Assembly: GCF_032878955.1 (NCBI RefSeq)
Contig: NZ_CP043839.1
Span: 1,798,001-1,862,000 of the forward strand
Source of the DNA: Butyricimonas paravirosa
Lineage (GTDB): Bacteria; Bacteroidota; Bacteroidia; Bacteroidales; Marinifilaceae
Direction of reading: 5' to 3'
Length of the DNA stretch: 64,000 bases
Every line of letters begins with the position of its first letter. The stretch's first letter is position 1. Positions 35,256 through 44,154 of this stretch are shown here, one piece after another. The notes below the pieces were generated by a model, which had not been told where the DNA came from, did not search any database, and saw only the letters and a list, made by a program, of their open reading frames with translations. A program made the translations under genes and the position numbers.

Positions 35256-36575
35256 TTACTTCATCCCAATTTTCTCGTGAAGATCATTCATTCTCTGACG
35301 ATATTCATCATCAATCTGAGCTTGAGTTTTCTCATCTTTAAACATCTTCTTCATATCTACCAACCGAAGTTTATAATACTCATCAAATTTTTTCGCACAC
35401 GCCTCACTCTTTTTCTTATCCCCTAAACGATAATACCCGATAGCCAAAATATCGTAAGCGTTTTCAGTAAAAAGAGTAACTTTGCCATTACTTCTTTCAT
35501 CTGCAACATCCTGTTTCTCTTGCATGATTGCCAAGTATTTCCGGATAATCTCTTTTTGAGTTCCGGCATCAGCGTGTTCAATCATGAATTTGTACATATC
35601 CGGTCGGAAAGAATACTCGTCTCTTGTAGCCTGTAAAGTCTTATCAGCCTCTAGTATCGCATCAAGAGCCAGAATATCTCCATTCATCCGTATATCATTA
35701 ATAGCAAGCTTGGCATTCAATTCACCAAAACCTTTCACGGACACTCCCTGTAATAATTTTTTCAACTTTTCTTCTTTCGTTTTCATCAAAGCTAAAGTGT
35801 CTGCATTAGTATACGCAAGCGTTACATTCACGATCTCACGCACGGCATCCGACATAGCCCTCTGTAAACGAGATTCAATATCATACCGATTTATTTTAAG
35901 CCAGTATTGGAGCTTATCCAGATTTTTAAGAACATACCCGTACTGCGTAGAATAAGCATCATTTAAATAAGGTAAATACAATTCCAGCAACTCTTTATTC
36001 ATCAATGAGTCCAACGGCATAGATTCAATATAGTCTCTCACGATTTTCTCTTTTGTACCTTGATCATACGCCACGTCAAGCGCTTTACAATAATCCTTGA
36101 TCAATTCCAAAGAACGTTCCCCCGCCTCATACCTTTTTTGAAATACAGCCAACGTCTTTCCATCCAACCCGTCCTGCAAAGCCGCAATAAGAGCATCCGG
36201 TTCCGTGTATCCCACAACTTTATGAACGATACTTTCATCGGCAGGATTGATCACTAACATCGTCGGGAATCCCGGAATGTTATCCTTGTACTTCTTGTAC
36301 AGCATAATCCCCTCTCCCTTTTCCATATCATACTTGCAACACACGAAGTTAGAATTCAAAAACGCCCCGACTTTCGGTTGCGGGAATACGTTTTGTGCCA
36401 ATCCCTTACATGGACCACACCAAGAGGTGTAGCAATCCATAAAAATATACTTTCCCTGTTCTTGTGCCGTTTTTAAGACATCACTCCATTTTTTCCCCTC
36501 TAAAAACTCAGTACCCTGTCCAAAAACAGTAAACCTAAGCACGATAAGTATGCTAACAAGCAACAATTTTTTCAT
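35256..36575 (-). CDS. Exported thioredoxin-fold protein, copy 1
   Basis: A 439-residue paralogue of the following gene. Signal peptide to FGQ (20), CYTSWCGPCKGLAQ with C53 and C56, cis-Pro in IPGFPTMLVINPAD, then a helical domain (about 150-430) with a Tyr-rich repeat near the end (AYDILAIGYYRLGDKKKSEACAKKF-type TPR). An in-frame ATG at 36605 would add ten residues but starts immediately after a stable hairpin; the ATG at 36575 gives a normal signal peptide. Part of the polycistronic SusCD locus. Confidence 0.88.
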   Translation of the reverse strand: MKKLLLVSILIVLRFTVFGQGTEFLEGKKWSDVLKTAQEQGKYIFMDCYTSWCGPCKGLAQNVFPQPKVGAFLNSNFVCCKYDMEKGEGIMLYKKYKDNIPGFPTMLVINPADESIVHKVVGYTEPDALIAALQDGLDGKTLAVFQKRYEAGERSLELIKDYCKALDVAYDQGTKEKIVRDYIESMPLDSLMNKELLELYLPYLNDAYSTQYGYVLKNLDKLQYWLKINRYDIESRLQRAMSDAVREIVNVTLAYTNADTLALMKTKEEKLKKLLQGVSVKGFGELNAKLAINDIRMNGDILALDAILEADKTLQATRDEYSFRPDMYKFMIEHADAGTQKEIIRKYLAIMQEKQDVADERSNGKVTLFTENAYDILAIGYYRLGDKKKSEACAKKFDEYYKLRLVDMKKMFKDEKTQAQIDDEYRQRMNDLHEKIGMK

Positions 36576-36605
36576 ACAATATAATTTTATAATGATCTTC
36601 TTCAT

Positions 36606-36635
36606 GGTTCCGTGACCGGGTCAGGTCACGGAACC
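36606..36635 (-). promoter_or_regulatory. Perfect 12-bp intergenic stem-loop in the SusCD operon
   Basis: GGTTCCGTGACC (36606-36617) and GGTCACGGAACC (36624-36635), loop of 6 nt, no T-run. It sits between the metallohydrolase-like gene and the first thioredoxin gene. More likely an RNA-processing or stabilising element, or a partial attenuator, than a full terminator. Confidence 0.7.
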
Positions 36636-36644
36636 TACGTTTAT

Positions 36645-37505
36645 TTATTCCGTGGCCTCTGGTAACGTAATACCAAAGTTCTCAAGGAAGTACTCTTTCA
36701 CCAATTCTACTTTTCTCTTCACATCTGCATTCTTTGCATAATATGTTTCTTTCTCCGAAGGTTTCTTGAAAGCAATAAATGCCACGTAATCTCCAAAATC
36801 TTGTGCATAACTTGTCGTGTACATATTGCGCCCATTAGCATTATATTTTCCTCTCCTTCCAAATTTCAATATAGCATATGTCGCAACCATATCCGTCGTG
36901 GCTGCCACGTATTGATACGTGATAACAGTCCCGTTACTTAGAATTGAACTCGGATTATACCCGGCATCACTGATAATCGCAAAATCTGTCGGATAAGGCC
37001 AAACAGCAAGCATCCGTTCCACAAATATCGAAATCCAAGCATCACGTAACTCGTCTTTATCTAATTCATCGAACTGTTCTCCCACTCGCCCAATGATCAA
37101 CTTACTATTCACAGCATGACCATTCCAATCACTATATAACCCCATCAAAGTATCTGTTAAATAGATATTTAAAGGGACATATTTCTGACAGAATTCTGTC
37201 GGAAAAATAGAAAGAACTTTTTCCTCTATAAAGTCTAACACGTCAACAACTTTATCCGCTTTAGCAGGAGAATAAGACGGCGTTGAGAAATGTGTTGACC
37301 AATCATAAGTAAACTCCTCTTTTGTAAATTCATAATGAATGAAACATCCATAATTTTCATACATTTTTTTAATCTTCGAATCAACAGGGGTCTTATCCGT
37401 CAATTCTGGCTGAGAAGGAACATCCAGTTTTATATCAGAATCATCGTTATCCACACAAGATACAGATATAAAACACAACAACATAAAAATGATTATATTT
37501 TTCAT
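36645..37505 (-). CDS. Metallohydrolase-like lipoprotein lacking its HExxH motif
   Basis: A 286-residue lipoprotein (lipobox SVSC, Cys17). It resembles the substrate import-associated zinc metallohydrolase lipoproteins that accompany SusC/SusD pairs: an N-terminal linker, KVVDVLDFIEEKVLSIFPTEF, YVPLNIYLTD, and the late FGDYVAFIA segment. Where family members carry HExxH, this one reads IFVERMLAVW, so both zinc His residues appear lost while a Glu remains. It is probably not an active hydrolase and may be a binding or structural component. It follows susD by 18 bp. Confidence 0.75.
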   Translation of the reverse strand: MKNIIIFMLLCFISVSCVDNDDSDIKLDVPSQPELTDKTPVDSKIKKMYENYGCFIHYEFTKEEFTYDWSTHFSTPSYSPAKADKVVDVLDFIEEKVLSIFPTEFCQKYVPLNIYLTDTLMGLYSDWNGHAVNSKLIIGRVGEQFDELDKDELRDAWISIFVERMLAVWPYPTDFAIISDAGYNPSSILSNGTVITYQYVAATTDMVATYAILKFGRRGKYNANGRNMYTTSYAQDFGDYVAFIAFKKPSEKETYYAKNADVKRKVELVKEYFLENFGITLPEATE

Positions 37506-37523
37506 ATCGTACTTTTTAATTCA

Positions 37524-39056
37524 TTATTCAGGAAGTCTTATCGGACGAGCATTATTTAATGCCGAATTAAATTCTCTCTCCAATTGAGGGAAATTAATCA
37601 CATAAGCCGGATCTTTTTCTTTCAACTTGTATACTTCTCCCCCCATCCACGTATGCGACAAGGCTGGTTGTCCAGTTCTACGTAAATCCCACCACCGATG
37701 ATGCTCTTCAAAACAAAGTTCCCTTCTACGCTCATCCCATACGAATTTTATCAACGCATCCACGGAAGCAAAATCACCGCTATTCAAACTCGTATAAGGT
37801 TTAATCCGGTGAGACCGCAATGCATTTAAATATTCCAACACCTTATCTATTTCCGGATTTGTCTTACGAGCATACGCCTCTGCAAGAGAGATATATACTT
37901 CCCCTGTTCTAAAACTACTCTGATAATCTTCCCCAACAATATTGTAATGATCATATTTTATCGGTACATACGGATAATAACTTGCAGAAGGAGCTATGAT
38001 CCAATACGTGAAACGTTTATCTCCTTCAATCACGTTCCCTCCTTCCGTTTCAACAATTTGGTAATCAAACATGGACACGATCGAATTAGAAGCAGCAGAA
38101 GATATACTGATACAATCCCCAGCTAAAATTCCACCGACATAGAAAACATCATAATGAGATTCTTTTTCTCCATTATCATATAGCCACATTATTTCCGGAT
38201 TATTAGCCGGATAAATAAATTTATCTTGAAAATTAGATGAGGTGGGAGAACTTGTTCCCGTCGATACCGGTTTATCCGTAATATCATACAACGAACTATT
38301 AATTTTCAAAACTTTTTCACCATACTCAATAACGAGATCAAAATCTTCCATAAACAAAGCTACTCGCACTCCTAATATCAACGCCGCTCCATAGTTAATC
38401 TCATATATTCCAGATATATTAGCTTTCTCTAAAGAACTTATAGCCTCCTCGACATCTGATTTTATCCTTCCCCATACTTCTTCCATCGTTGCCCGAGGAA
38501 ATTTTTCCATTGTCGGAGTCGGGTCTAATACTAAAGGAACACAAGGATCTGTCGCTTGGGCCTCATTATATGCCTGTGCATAAAAATTAGCTAACAAAAA
38601 ATATCCAAAAGCACGAGTAAAATGAGCTTGTCCCGATAAAATCTTCTTTTCCGCATCTGTTCCTTCCATCTCATCCAACGCACTTATACAAGTGTTCGCC
38701 ACCAGAATTTGTTTGTAGAGATACTGGTAACACCGATCTGTCATCACGTCATTCTCAATTTCAGTTTCCCACTTATAAGAATCCCCGTAACTTTCAAAGT
38801 TAGAATCTCCAAAACCTCCCCATGATCCCCCGGCAACAGCATCAAAATACTCGACATCATCTGTCATGTACAATGCAAAAACACTTTTTGCCAAGAATTC
38901 CTTAAAATAACCTTCGCCCTGTAATAATTCTTTGTAATGCTCCACGGTCTTGGGAACGATCAAATCCTGAGAAGTCGTCTCCAAGAAGTCATCACAACTA
39001 ATCGCCATTGTCATTAGTATGACTACTAAAATATATTTACATATCGCTTTCATCAT
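37524..39056 (-). CDS. SusD/RagB-family substrate-binding lipoprotein
   Basis: A 510-residue surface lipoprotein: lipobox AISC (Cys21), then DDFLETTSQDLIVP, the typical SusD opening. TPR-like helices follow (HFTRAFGYFLLANFYAQAY at about 145-165), and the C-terminal region has RTGEVYISLAEAYARK and the terminal WWDLRRTGQP. SusD proteins cap the SusC barrel and bind the nutrient before uptake. Encoded 9 bp after susC. With proteases and thioredoxins instead of glycosidases around it, a peptide or protein ligand is more likely than a glycan. Confidence 0.94.
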   Translation of the reverse strand: MMKAICKYILVVILMTMAISCDDFLETTSQDLIVPKTVEHYKELLQGEGYFKEFLAKSVFALYMTDDVEYFDAVAGGSWGGFGDSNFESYGDSYKWETEIENDVMTDRCYQYLYKQILVANTCISALDEMEGTDAEKKILSGQAHFTRAFGYFLLANFYAQAYNEAQATDPCVPLVLDPTPTMEKFPRATMEEVWGRIKSDVEEAISSLEKANISGIYEINYGAALILGVRVALFMEDFDLVIEYGEKVLKINSSLYDITDKPVSTGTSSPTSSNFQDKFIYPANNPEIMWLYDNGEKESHYDVFYVGGILAGDCISISSAASNSIVSMFDYQIVETEGGNVIEGDKRFTYWIIAPSASYYPYVPIKYDHYNIVGEDYQSSFRTGEVYISLAEAYARKTNPEIDKVLEYLNALRSHRIKPYTSLNSGDFASVDALIKFVWDERRRELCFEEHHRWWDLRRTGQPALSHTWMGGEVYKLKEKDPAYVINFPQLEREFNSALNNARPIRLPE

Positions 39057-39065
39057 AGTTTCCTT

Positions 39066-42000
39066 TTAAAATGTTACATTTAGCCCTAAAGAATAAGTTC
39101 TTGGTATAGGAGTATTGGAATCACCCGACTCCGGATCGCGTCCCCTCCATTCTTTCGCGGCAATTTGGAATAAATTGGTTGCCTGGAAATTAAAAGATAT
39201 ATCTTGTATCTTTATTTTTTCCAAGATCTTCGTCGGAATACGATACATCAAACTAAGATTTCTCAAACGGACATTATCAATCTTGGCAACTCGAACATCA
39301 GTCTTATCATATAACTGTGTTCCATAATAAACAGACCCTCTACCATCCAAAGCACTCTTCTGATTTAACTGGTTATAAGTCCTATTATCATATAGAGCCG
39401 GGAATATTGTAGAATTCTCATCACCCGGATTGTTCCACCGATGTTTTAATTCCTTCGTCACATTGATCAACGGATCAAATATTTTATAATATTCTTGTCG
39501 ATAAATATTCGGTAAACGTCTATGGGCCCCCAAAGTATAGGTAAATCCTAAATCAATCCGGAAGTTTTTATATCGGAAATTAAGTCCTAAACTACCACTT
39601 GTTGTCGGGTCCAAGCAACCTGATTTCACCAAATCGATTTCTTCTTCATAAAGAGCATAATGAGGATACTTTACTCCATCCACTTCCGAATAGTTCTTGC
39701 CATCTTTATCGTAAAATGTCGGGTAACCTGTTTCCCCGTTCAACCCGGCAAAACGATAAGAATAAAACGTTCCCATGGGTTTACCTTCTATCAAAGCTGA
39801 ACCGTTCAACATTTCCGAATTTGTAATATCACTGTCACTATTAGCTGATACTAACTCGTTCTTATTGTAAGAATAAACAAAATTCACACTAAAGGCATAA
39901 TCTGCCGTTCGTATAGGATAAAATCTGAACGTTAACTCACAACCACTATTATCAATCCTTCCCCCATTAATTTTAACCGTACTTAATCCCATGGATTGAG
40001 ATACTTTTTTACTCATAATCATATCTTCACCCTTCTTGAAATAGTAGTTAAATTCTCCCTGTATCCGATCTTTCAATAAAGCAATTTCCAAACCCAGATT
40101 ATAAGATGTTGTCTTTTCCCAACGTAAATCGGCATTAGGCAAGTATTCAAAGAAGGACTCGTTCAAACGAGTAACCGTATTTAACGCTCCTACCTGAATA
40201 ACCAATTCCGGGGATGTACTTTTATCTATATTTCCCTGAATTCCGTAAGAAGCCTTTAAAGCTAATAGCGAAATGATATTACTTCCTTTCACAAAAGGTT
40301 CTTCTGTCAACGTATACCTTCCGGCAATAGACCAAATAGGCAAAAAACGGTATTTCGGGTTCTCTCCAAATTTATTGGAACCATCCATTCGAATATTTCC
40401 GTTTAAAGTGATCTTTTCCCGCCATGTATAAGCCAAAGTTCCTGCCCATGACACGTAATTTGTCAAATTATCAGAGATACGCGGTCTTAGATTTGCTAAT
40501 TCTGCAACATACGCGGACGTTAACATGGGAGTAAGGGTCTGTCCCCGCTCCGGCATCCAACCATAATACGTGCCACTGAATCCCGTCTGCTTTACCCCTC
40601 TAATCTCCGAAAGAGCAGATGCAGAAACTTCATGATCCCCCCAATGACCGGAAAATCCGATCGTGTTCCGAATCATATAAGTAGTCTGTTCTGTCTCGGA
40701 CTTATCAATTATTCCACCGATAGGAATGACACTGTTATCTTCAGCTAATGAATTCGGTTCAATACTTCCTATATTATATTTACGTTTTATCCCCACGTAA
40801 TTGGAAGCCTCCTTTGCATATGAATTTTGTTTAGATTGCTGGTAAGAATATGAACCTAAAAAATCATATTTAAAACCGTATTTTATTCTCCATTGAAGAT
40901 TAACCTGACCGGTTATACCCGCAACTTTTCCCGCAGATCCTGTTTGTCCCAACTCATGTACAATATTATATAACATTTCTTCTTTGGGAGCCTGACTACT
41001 TGCAAGTTGTCCTTTCTGCCTTGTTTCATAATAAAATAATGATCCGTCCTCGTTATAACAAGGGATCGTCCGGGAAGTTTCATAAGCATACTGGTTAGGA
41101 TTCACCGAACTATGAAAACCTTTATTCTCAGTAACATTCCCATTCAAAGTCACACCAACAAATACTTGGTCATTCAACCATGAATTCAATTTCATCATTG
41201 TCGTATAACGTTTACTGACACTTCCTTCGGCCGTTCCAAAATTTTGATCAAAACCAATTGATGCATAATACCGGGTATCCTTGGAGCCTCCGTTTATACT
41301 CAATGTATGATTATGACTCAAAACGTTTCTAAACAATATATCATACCAGTCCGTGTTACGCTTAGCCATCCGTTTGGTTCCAAGGGCAAAATCTTCATAA
41401 GATATTTTACGATTCATATAATCCATATATAACCCTTCATACCCCAAAGAAACCGGTACTCGTCCGTATTCCAAAGACTTAGCAATAATATCTTGAGAAA
41501 GTTGAATTCTTTCCGCAGCATTCATCAAATAAAAATCACCGTATGAAGGGCGTTGATTTAAAGTCATGGAAGTATTATAATTCAATTGAGCCTTACCCTC
41601 TTTTCCTTGTTTGGTTGTCAACACGATCACCCCATTTGCCGCTTGGACACCATATATTGCCGTTGCCGAAGCATCCTTTAAAACGGTGATTGTTTCTATA
41701 TCCCGAGGATTAATACCAGCAATAGCGTTACCGATCAAGTAAGCTGCATCGTCTCCATTGATCTGGGAATAATCTACATTTACCGGGTCTTCCAGAATAA
41801 CCCCATCCAACACCCAAACGGGAGCCTTCGATGATGTAATTGAAGATATTCCTCGGATACGAATTTTAGGAGTTGCACTCGGTTCCCCGGATGTCTGTAC
41901 GATTGTCATCCCCGGGATCTGTCCGATCAACATTTGGTCTATTGACGATTTTGAATTTAACATCACATCGTCCGCCTTTATTTGACTAACGGCACTCGCC

Positions 42001-42695
42001 GTTTCCCTACGGGATAACGTGGTGTATCCGGTAACAACAACTTCATCCATTTCCAATAAATCTTCTTCCATCGTAATCAACCACTCTCCCGTTTTAGGAC
42101 GACTTTTGTAAGCCACGGTTTTAGTTTTCATTCCAACGAAAGAAAAAATAAATTCAACATTTGCCGTCGTATCAGGAACCATGATAAAAAACACGCCATC
42201 AACACCTGTTGTAACTCCCGTAGATGTTCCTTTTAACAAAACAGTTACTCCCGGTATCGGCTTTTTATCCTCTCCTACAACCCTTCCAGATGCAATCGTA
42301 GCTTTATTAACATCCTTAGACTCTGCTTGTAACAATTTCGGAGAAATAACGACCACCTGTTCCTCAATCATATACCATAATTGAGTTCCTTTGAGACATT
42401 CAGCCAATACATCCTTCAAATCCTTATTACTGACATTTAAAGACACTTTTCCAATGCGTTCAATCTCGTTATTACTATACACGAATTCATACCCCGTAAG
42501 TTTGGTAATCTCTTTAAAAACCTCTTTAAGAGTCGCATTTTTCACGTCTATACTCACCCGTACTTGAGAAAAAGTACTTGCAGTAACGGAAGATAGACTT
42601 AGAACTAAAATACAAATAAAGACTTTCATAGTTCGAAACATTTTCTTTATGACATTAGATCCCCATCCTATGTCAAAATCTCGATTTTTTTCCAT
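39066..42695 (-). CDS. SusC/RagA-family TonB-dependent outer-membrane transporter with STN domain
   Basis: A 1209-residue outer-membrane barrel. After the signal region (MKVFICILVLSLSSVTAST, about 23-41) comes a secretin/TonB N-terminal (STN) domain (about 50-115), which passes a signal to the FecR anti-sigma factor. A carboxypeptidase-regulatory-like repeat (about 135-225) follows, then the TonB box region MDEVVVTGY, the plug (ALSRRETASAVSQI to VIVLTTKQGKEG) and the barrel ending in YSLGLNVTF. The STN domain plus adjacent FecR and ECF sigma form a classic trans-envelope signalling system. The long N-terminal leader is typical of the group; MFRTMKVF at 42641 is an alternative start. Confidence 0.95.
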   Translation of the reverse strand: MEKNRDFDIGWGSNVIKKMFRTMKVFICILVLSLSSVTASTFSQVRVSIDVKNATLKEVFKEITKLTGYEFVYSNNEIERIGKVSLNVSNKDLKDVLAECLKGTQLWYMIEEQVVVISPKLLQAESKDVNKATIASGRVVGEDKKPIPGVTVLLKGTSTGVTTGVDGVFFIMVPDTTANVEFIFSFVGMKTKTVAYKSRPKTGEWLITMEEDLLEMDEVVVTGYTTLSRRETASAVSQIKADDVMLNSKSSIDQMLIGQIPGMTIVQTSGEPSATPKIRIRGISSITSSKAPVWVLDGVILEDPVNVDYSQINGDDAAYLIGNAIAGINPRDIETITVLKDASATAIYGVQAANGVIVLTTKQGKEGKAQLNYNTSMTLNQRPSYGDFYLMNAAERIQLSQDIIAKSLEYGRVPVSLGYEGLYMDYMNRKISYEDFALGTKRMAKRNTDWYDILFRNVLSHNHTLSINGGSKDTRYYASIGFDQNFGTAEGSVSKRYTTMMKLNSWLNDQVFVGVTLNGNVTENKGFHSSVNPNQYAYETSRTIPCYNEDGSLFYYETRQKGQLASSQAPKEEMLYNIVHELGQTGSAGKVAGITGQVNLQWRIKYGFKYDFLGSYSYQQSKQNSYAKEASNYVGIKRKYNIGSIEPNSLAEDNSVIPIGGIIDKSETEQTTYMIRNTIGFSGHWGDHEVSASALSEIRGVKQTGFSGTYYGWMPERGQTLTPMLTSAYVAELANLRPRISDNLTNYVSWAGTLAYTWREKITLNGNIRMDGSNKFGENPKYRFLPIWSIAGRYTLTEEPFVKGSNIISLLALKASYGIQGNIDKSTSPELVIQVGALNTVTRLNESFFEYLPNADLRWEKTTSYNLGLEIALLKDRIQGEFNYYFKKGEDMIMSKKVSQSMGLSTVKINGGRIDNSGCELTFRFYPIRTADYAFSVNFVYSYNKNELVSANSDSDITNSEMLNGSALIEGKPMGTFYSYRFAGLNGETGYPTFYDKDGKNYSEVDGVKYPHYALYEEEIDLVKSGCLDPTTSGSLGLNFRYKNFRIDLGFTYTLGAHRRLPNIYRQEYYKIFDPLINVTKELKHRWNNPGDENSTIFPALYDNRTYNQLNQKSALDGRGSVYYGTQLYDKTDVRVAKIDNVRLRNLSLMYRIPTKILEKIKIQDISFNFQATNLFQIAAKEWRGRDPESGDSNTPIPRTYSLGLNVTF

Positions 42696-42721
42696 AGATT
42701 TGTACAGTTTTAATTATTAAT

Positions 42722-42746
42722 AATTTGCCATTCCCCAATGGCAGTT
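42722..42746 (-). promoter_or_regulatory. Hairpin in the fecR-susC spacer
   Basis: GCCATT and AATGGC arms around CCCC form a short hairpin in the 92-bp spacer, next to a second CGGGAA/TTCCCG pairing. There is no T-run. It may tune susC expression relative to fecR. Confidence 0.4.
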
Positions 42747-42787
42747 ATTCAACACGGGAATTTGTTAGCGCAAGTTCCCGTTTTCCA

Positions 42788-43981
42788 TCACTCTAGCTGA
42801 ACGATTAACGTTCGGTCATTCAATTCAAATTTTATGTTGGTTGTAAGAGCCAATATTTTCAGGACATTACTAATATCTTCATACTTGGGCAAATTACCCG
42901 TGAACCGTTTCTCCGTCAACGCATGATTTTGAATAAAAACGGTTATATTATACCACCGTTCTAATTTTTTCAATACATCTTCCAACGGTTCATTTTCAAA
43001 AACAAAACGATCGTCTTTCCAGGCTATATAAGGTCTTACATCTACTTGTTCAACTCTTAACTCCTTATCAATACACGTCACTTGCTCTCCGGGATGTAAT
43101 AACACCTGTTGTTTATCCAACAACACTTCTACAGCCCCCCGTACCAATGTGGTTTGTTGATGTTCATCCGGATATGCTTTCAAGTTAAAAGCGGTTCCCA
43201 ATACCCGGACATCAATACCGTTTGTTTTCACGACAAAAGGTCTCAAACTATCTTTCGCTACTTCAAAAAACGCTTCCCCTTCTAATGAAACTTGACGCTC
43301 ATTCCCTATAAAACGATCCGGATAATGGATTTTAGAATCCGCATTCAAGGTTACCACCGTTCCATCAGCCAAACACAACACAAATTCTCCACCTCTTGGT
43401 ATTTGTAACGTGTGCCATTCCACATTCTTCTCCTCTACTGTATCTGAATATACTAATTTACTCCCGGTATTCACGAAATTTTCCCCTTTTACCTCCCGTA
43501 TAATAGTCTCCCGGCCGGCTTCTAACTGGATCATTTCTCCTGATTCCAGAAAGAGCATTGCCTTGGAACGTCCGTATTCTATAGGTAAAGAACTAGCGTA
43601 TTTCATATCCCGCTCCTGTCCTCCCCAAAAATGCCATACCATTCCCCCACATAACAAAATAGCCACGGACGCCGCACAAACCCTAGCCCAACGCCCTATT
43701 TTTCTACGAGGCGTTAACCTTACACGTAGCTTTTCCCAATCCTCCACAGAATCATATCCACGAAATTCCTGCAAACTATTCCCCACATAACCAGAGTTTT
43801 GCAATCTTTCAAATAAAGCACGGTTTCTTCTATCTTCCTCTATCCATTCCGTAAACTCATCAGATTCCCCCTTCGTCATATCTCCCCTCAAATAAGCCAA
43901 TATGAAACGAACAATTTCCTCTCGCTTATATTTTTTAACGATCGTTTTTTTATATTCTCTTTTTGCCTTCATTTCGATCAA
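42788..43981 (-). CDS. FecR-family anti-sigma factor
   Basis: A 397-residue inner-membrane regulator. The N-terminal cytoplasmic region (1-95) binds the ECF sigma factor. One membrane helix follows (about 98-120, ARVCAASVAILLCGGMVWHFW), then the periplasmic FecR domain (about 170-290, with GGEFVLCLADGTVVTLNADSKI and VRVLGTAFNLKAY) and the C-terminal DUF4974/STN-contact domain (VFENEPLEDVLKKLERWYNI). It relays the state of the STN domain of SusC to the sigma factor. Unusually, it is separated from the sigma gene by about 4.3 kb and has its own promoter element. Confidence 0.93.
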   Translation of the reverse strand: MIEMKAKREYKKTIVKKYKREEIVRFILAYLRGDMTKGESDEFTEWIEEDRRNRALFERLQNSGYVGNSLQEFRGYDSVEDWEKLRVRLTPRRKIGRWARVCAASVAILLCGGMVWHFWGGQERDMKYASSLPIEYGRSKAMLFLESGEMIQLEAGRETIIREVKGENFVNTGSKLVYSDTVEEKNVEWHTLQIPRGGEFVLCLADGTVVTLNADSKIHYPDRFIGNERQVSLEGEAFFEVAKDSLRPFVVKTNGIDVRVLGTAFNLKAYPDEHQQTTLVRGAVEVLLDKQQVLLHPGEQVTCIDKELRVEQVDVRPYIAWKDDRFVFENEPLEDVLKKLERWYNITVFIQNHALTEKRFTGNLPKYEDISNVLKILALTTNIKFELNDRTLIVQLE

Positions 43982-44097
43982 CTTTTCTTTTTACAACAAA
44001 TTATCAACTATATTTAATGACTTGATTTATAACTGTTTATTGAAATATATTCAACAAAATTTATCATTTATCTTTTTTATCTCATTAAACGATCGTT
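43937..44097. repeat. Two AACGATCGTT palindromes around the fecR start
   Basis: AACGATCGTT occurs at 43937-43946 (within the first codons of fecR) and 44088-44097 (in its leader). On the minus strand, both follow a run of at least four A. Direct orientation, 151 bp apart. Possible operator pair. Confidence 0.5.
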
Positions 44098-44113
44098 TTT
44101 TCATTTATTACTA

Positions 44114-44141
44114 AAACAGATAACATTGAAAAAGGATGACA
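44114..44141 (-). promoter_or_regulatory. Candidate ECF-sigma promoter upstream of fecR-susC-susD
   Basis: On the minus strand: TGTCATCCTTTT, 8 nt, then ATCTGTTT. It has the same words and spacing as the element at 48131-48158. It lies 133 bp before the fecR ATG. Confidence 0.6.
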
Positions 44142-44154
44142 AAAAAAATGATTT

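Noticed and set aside
36606..36635. Transcription terminator in the SusCD operon
   Set aside because: No T-run follows the stem; genes on both sides share direction and tight spacing.
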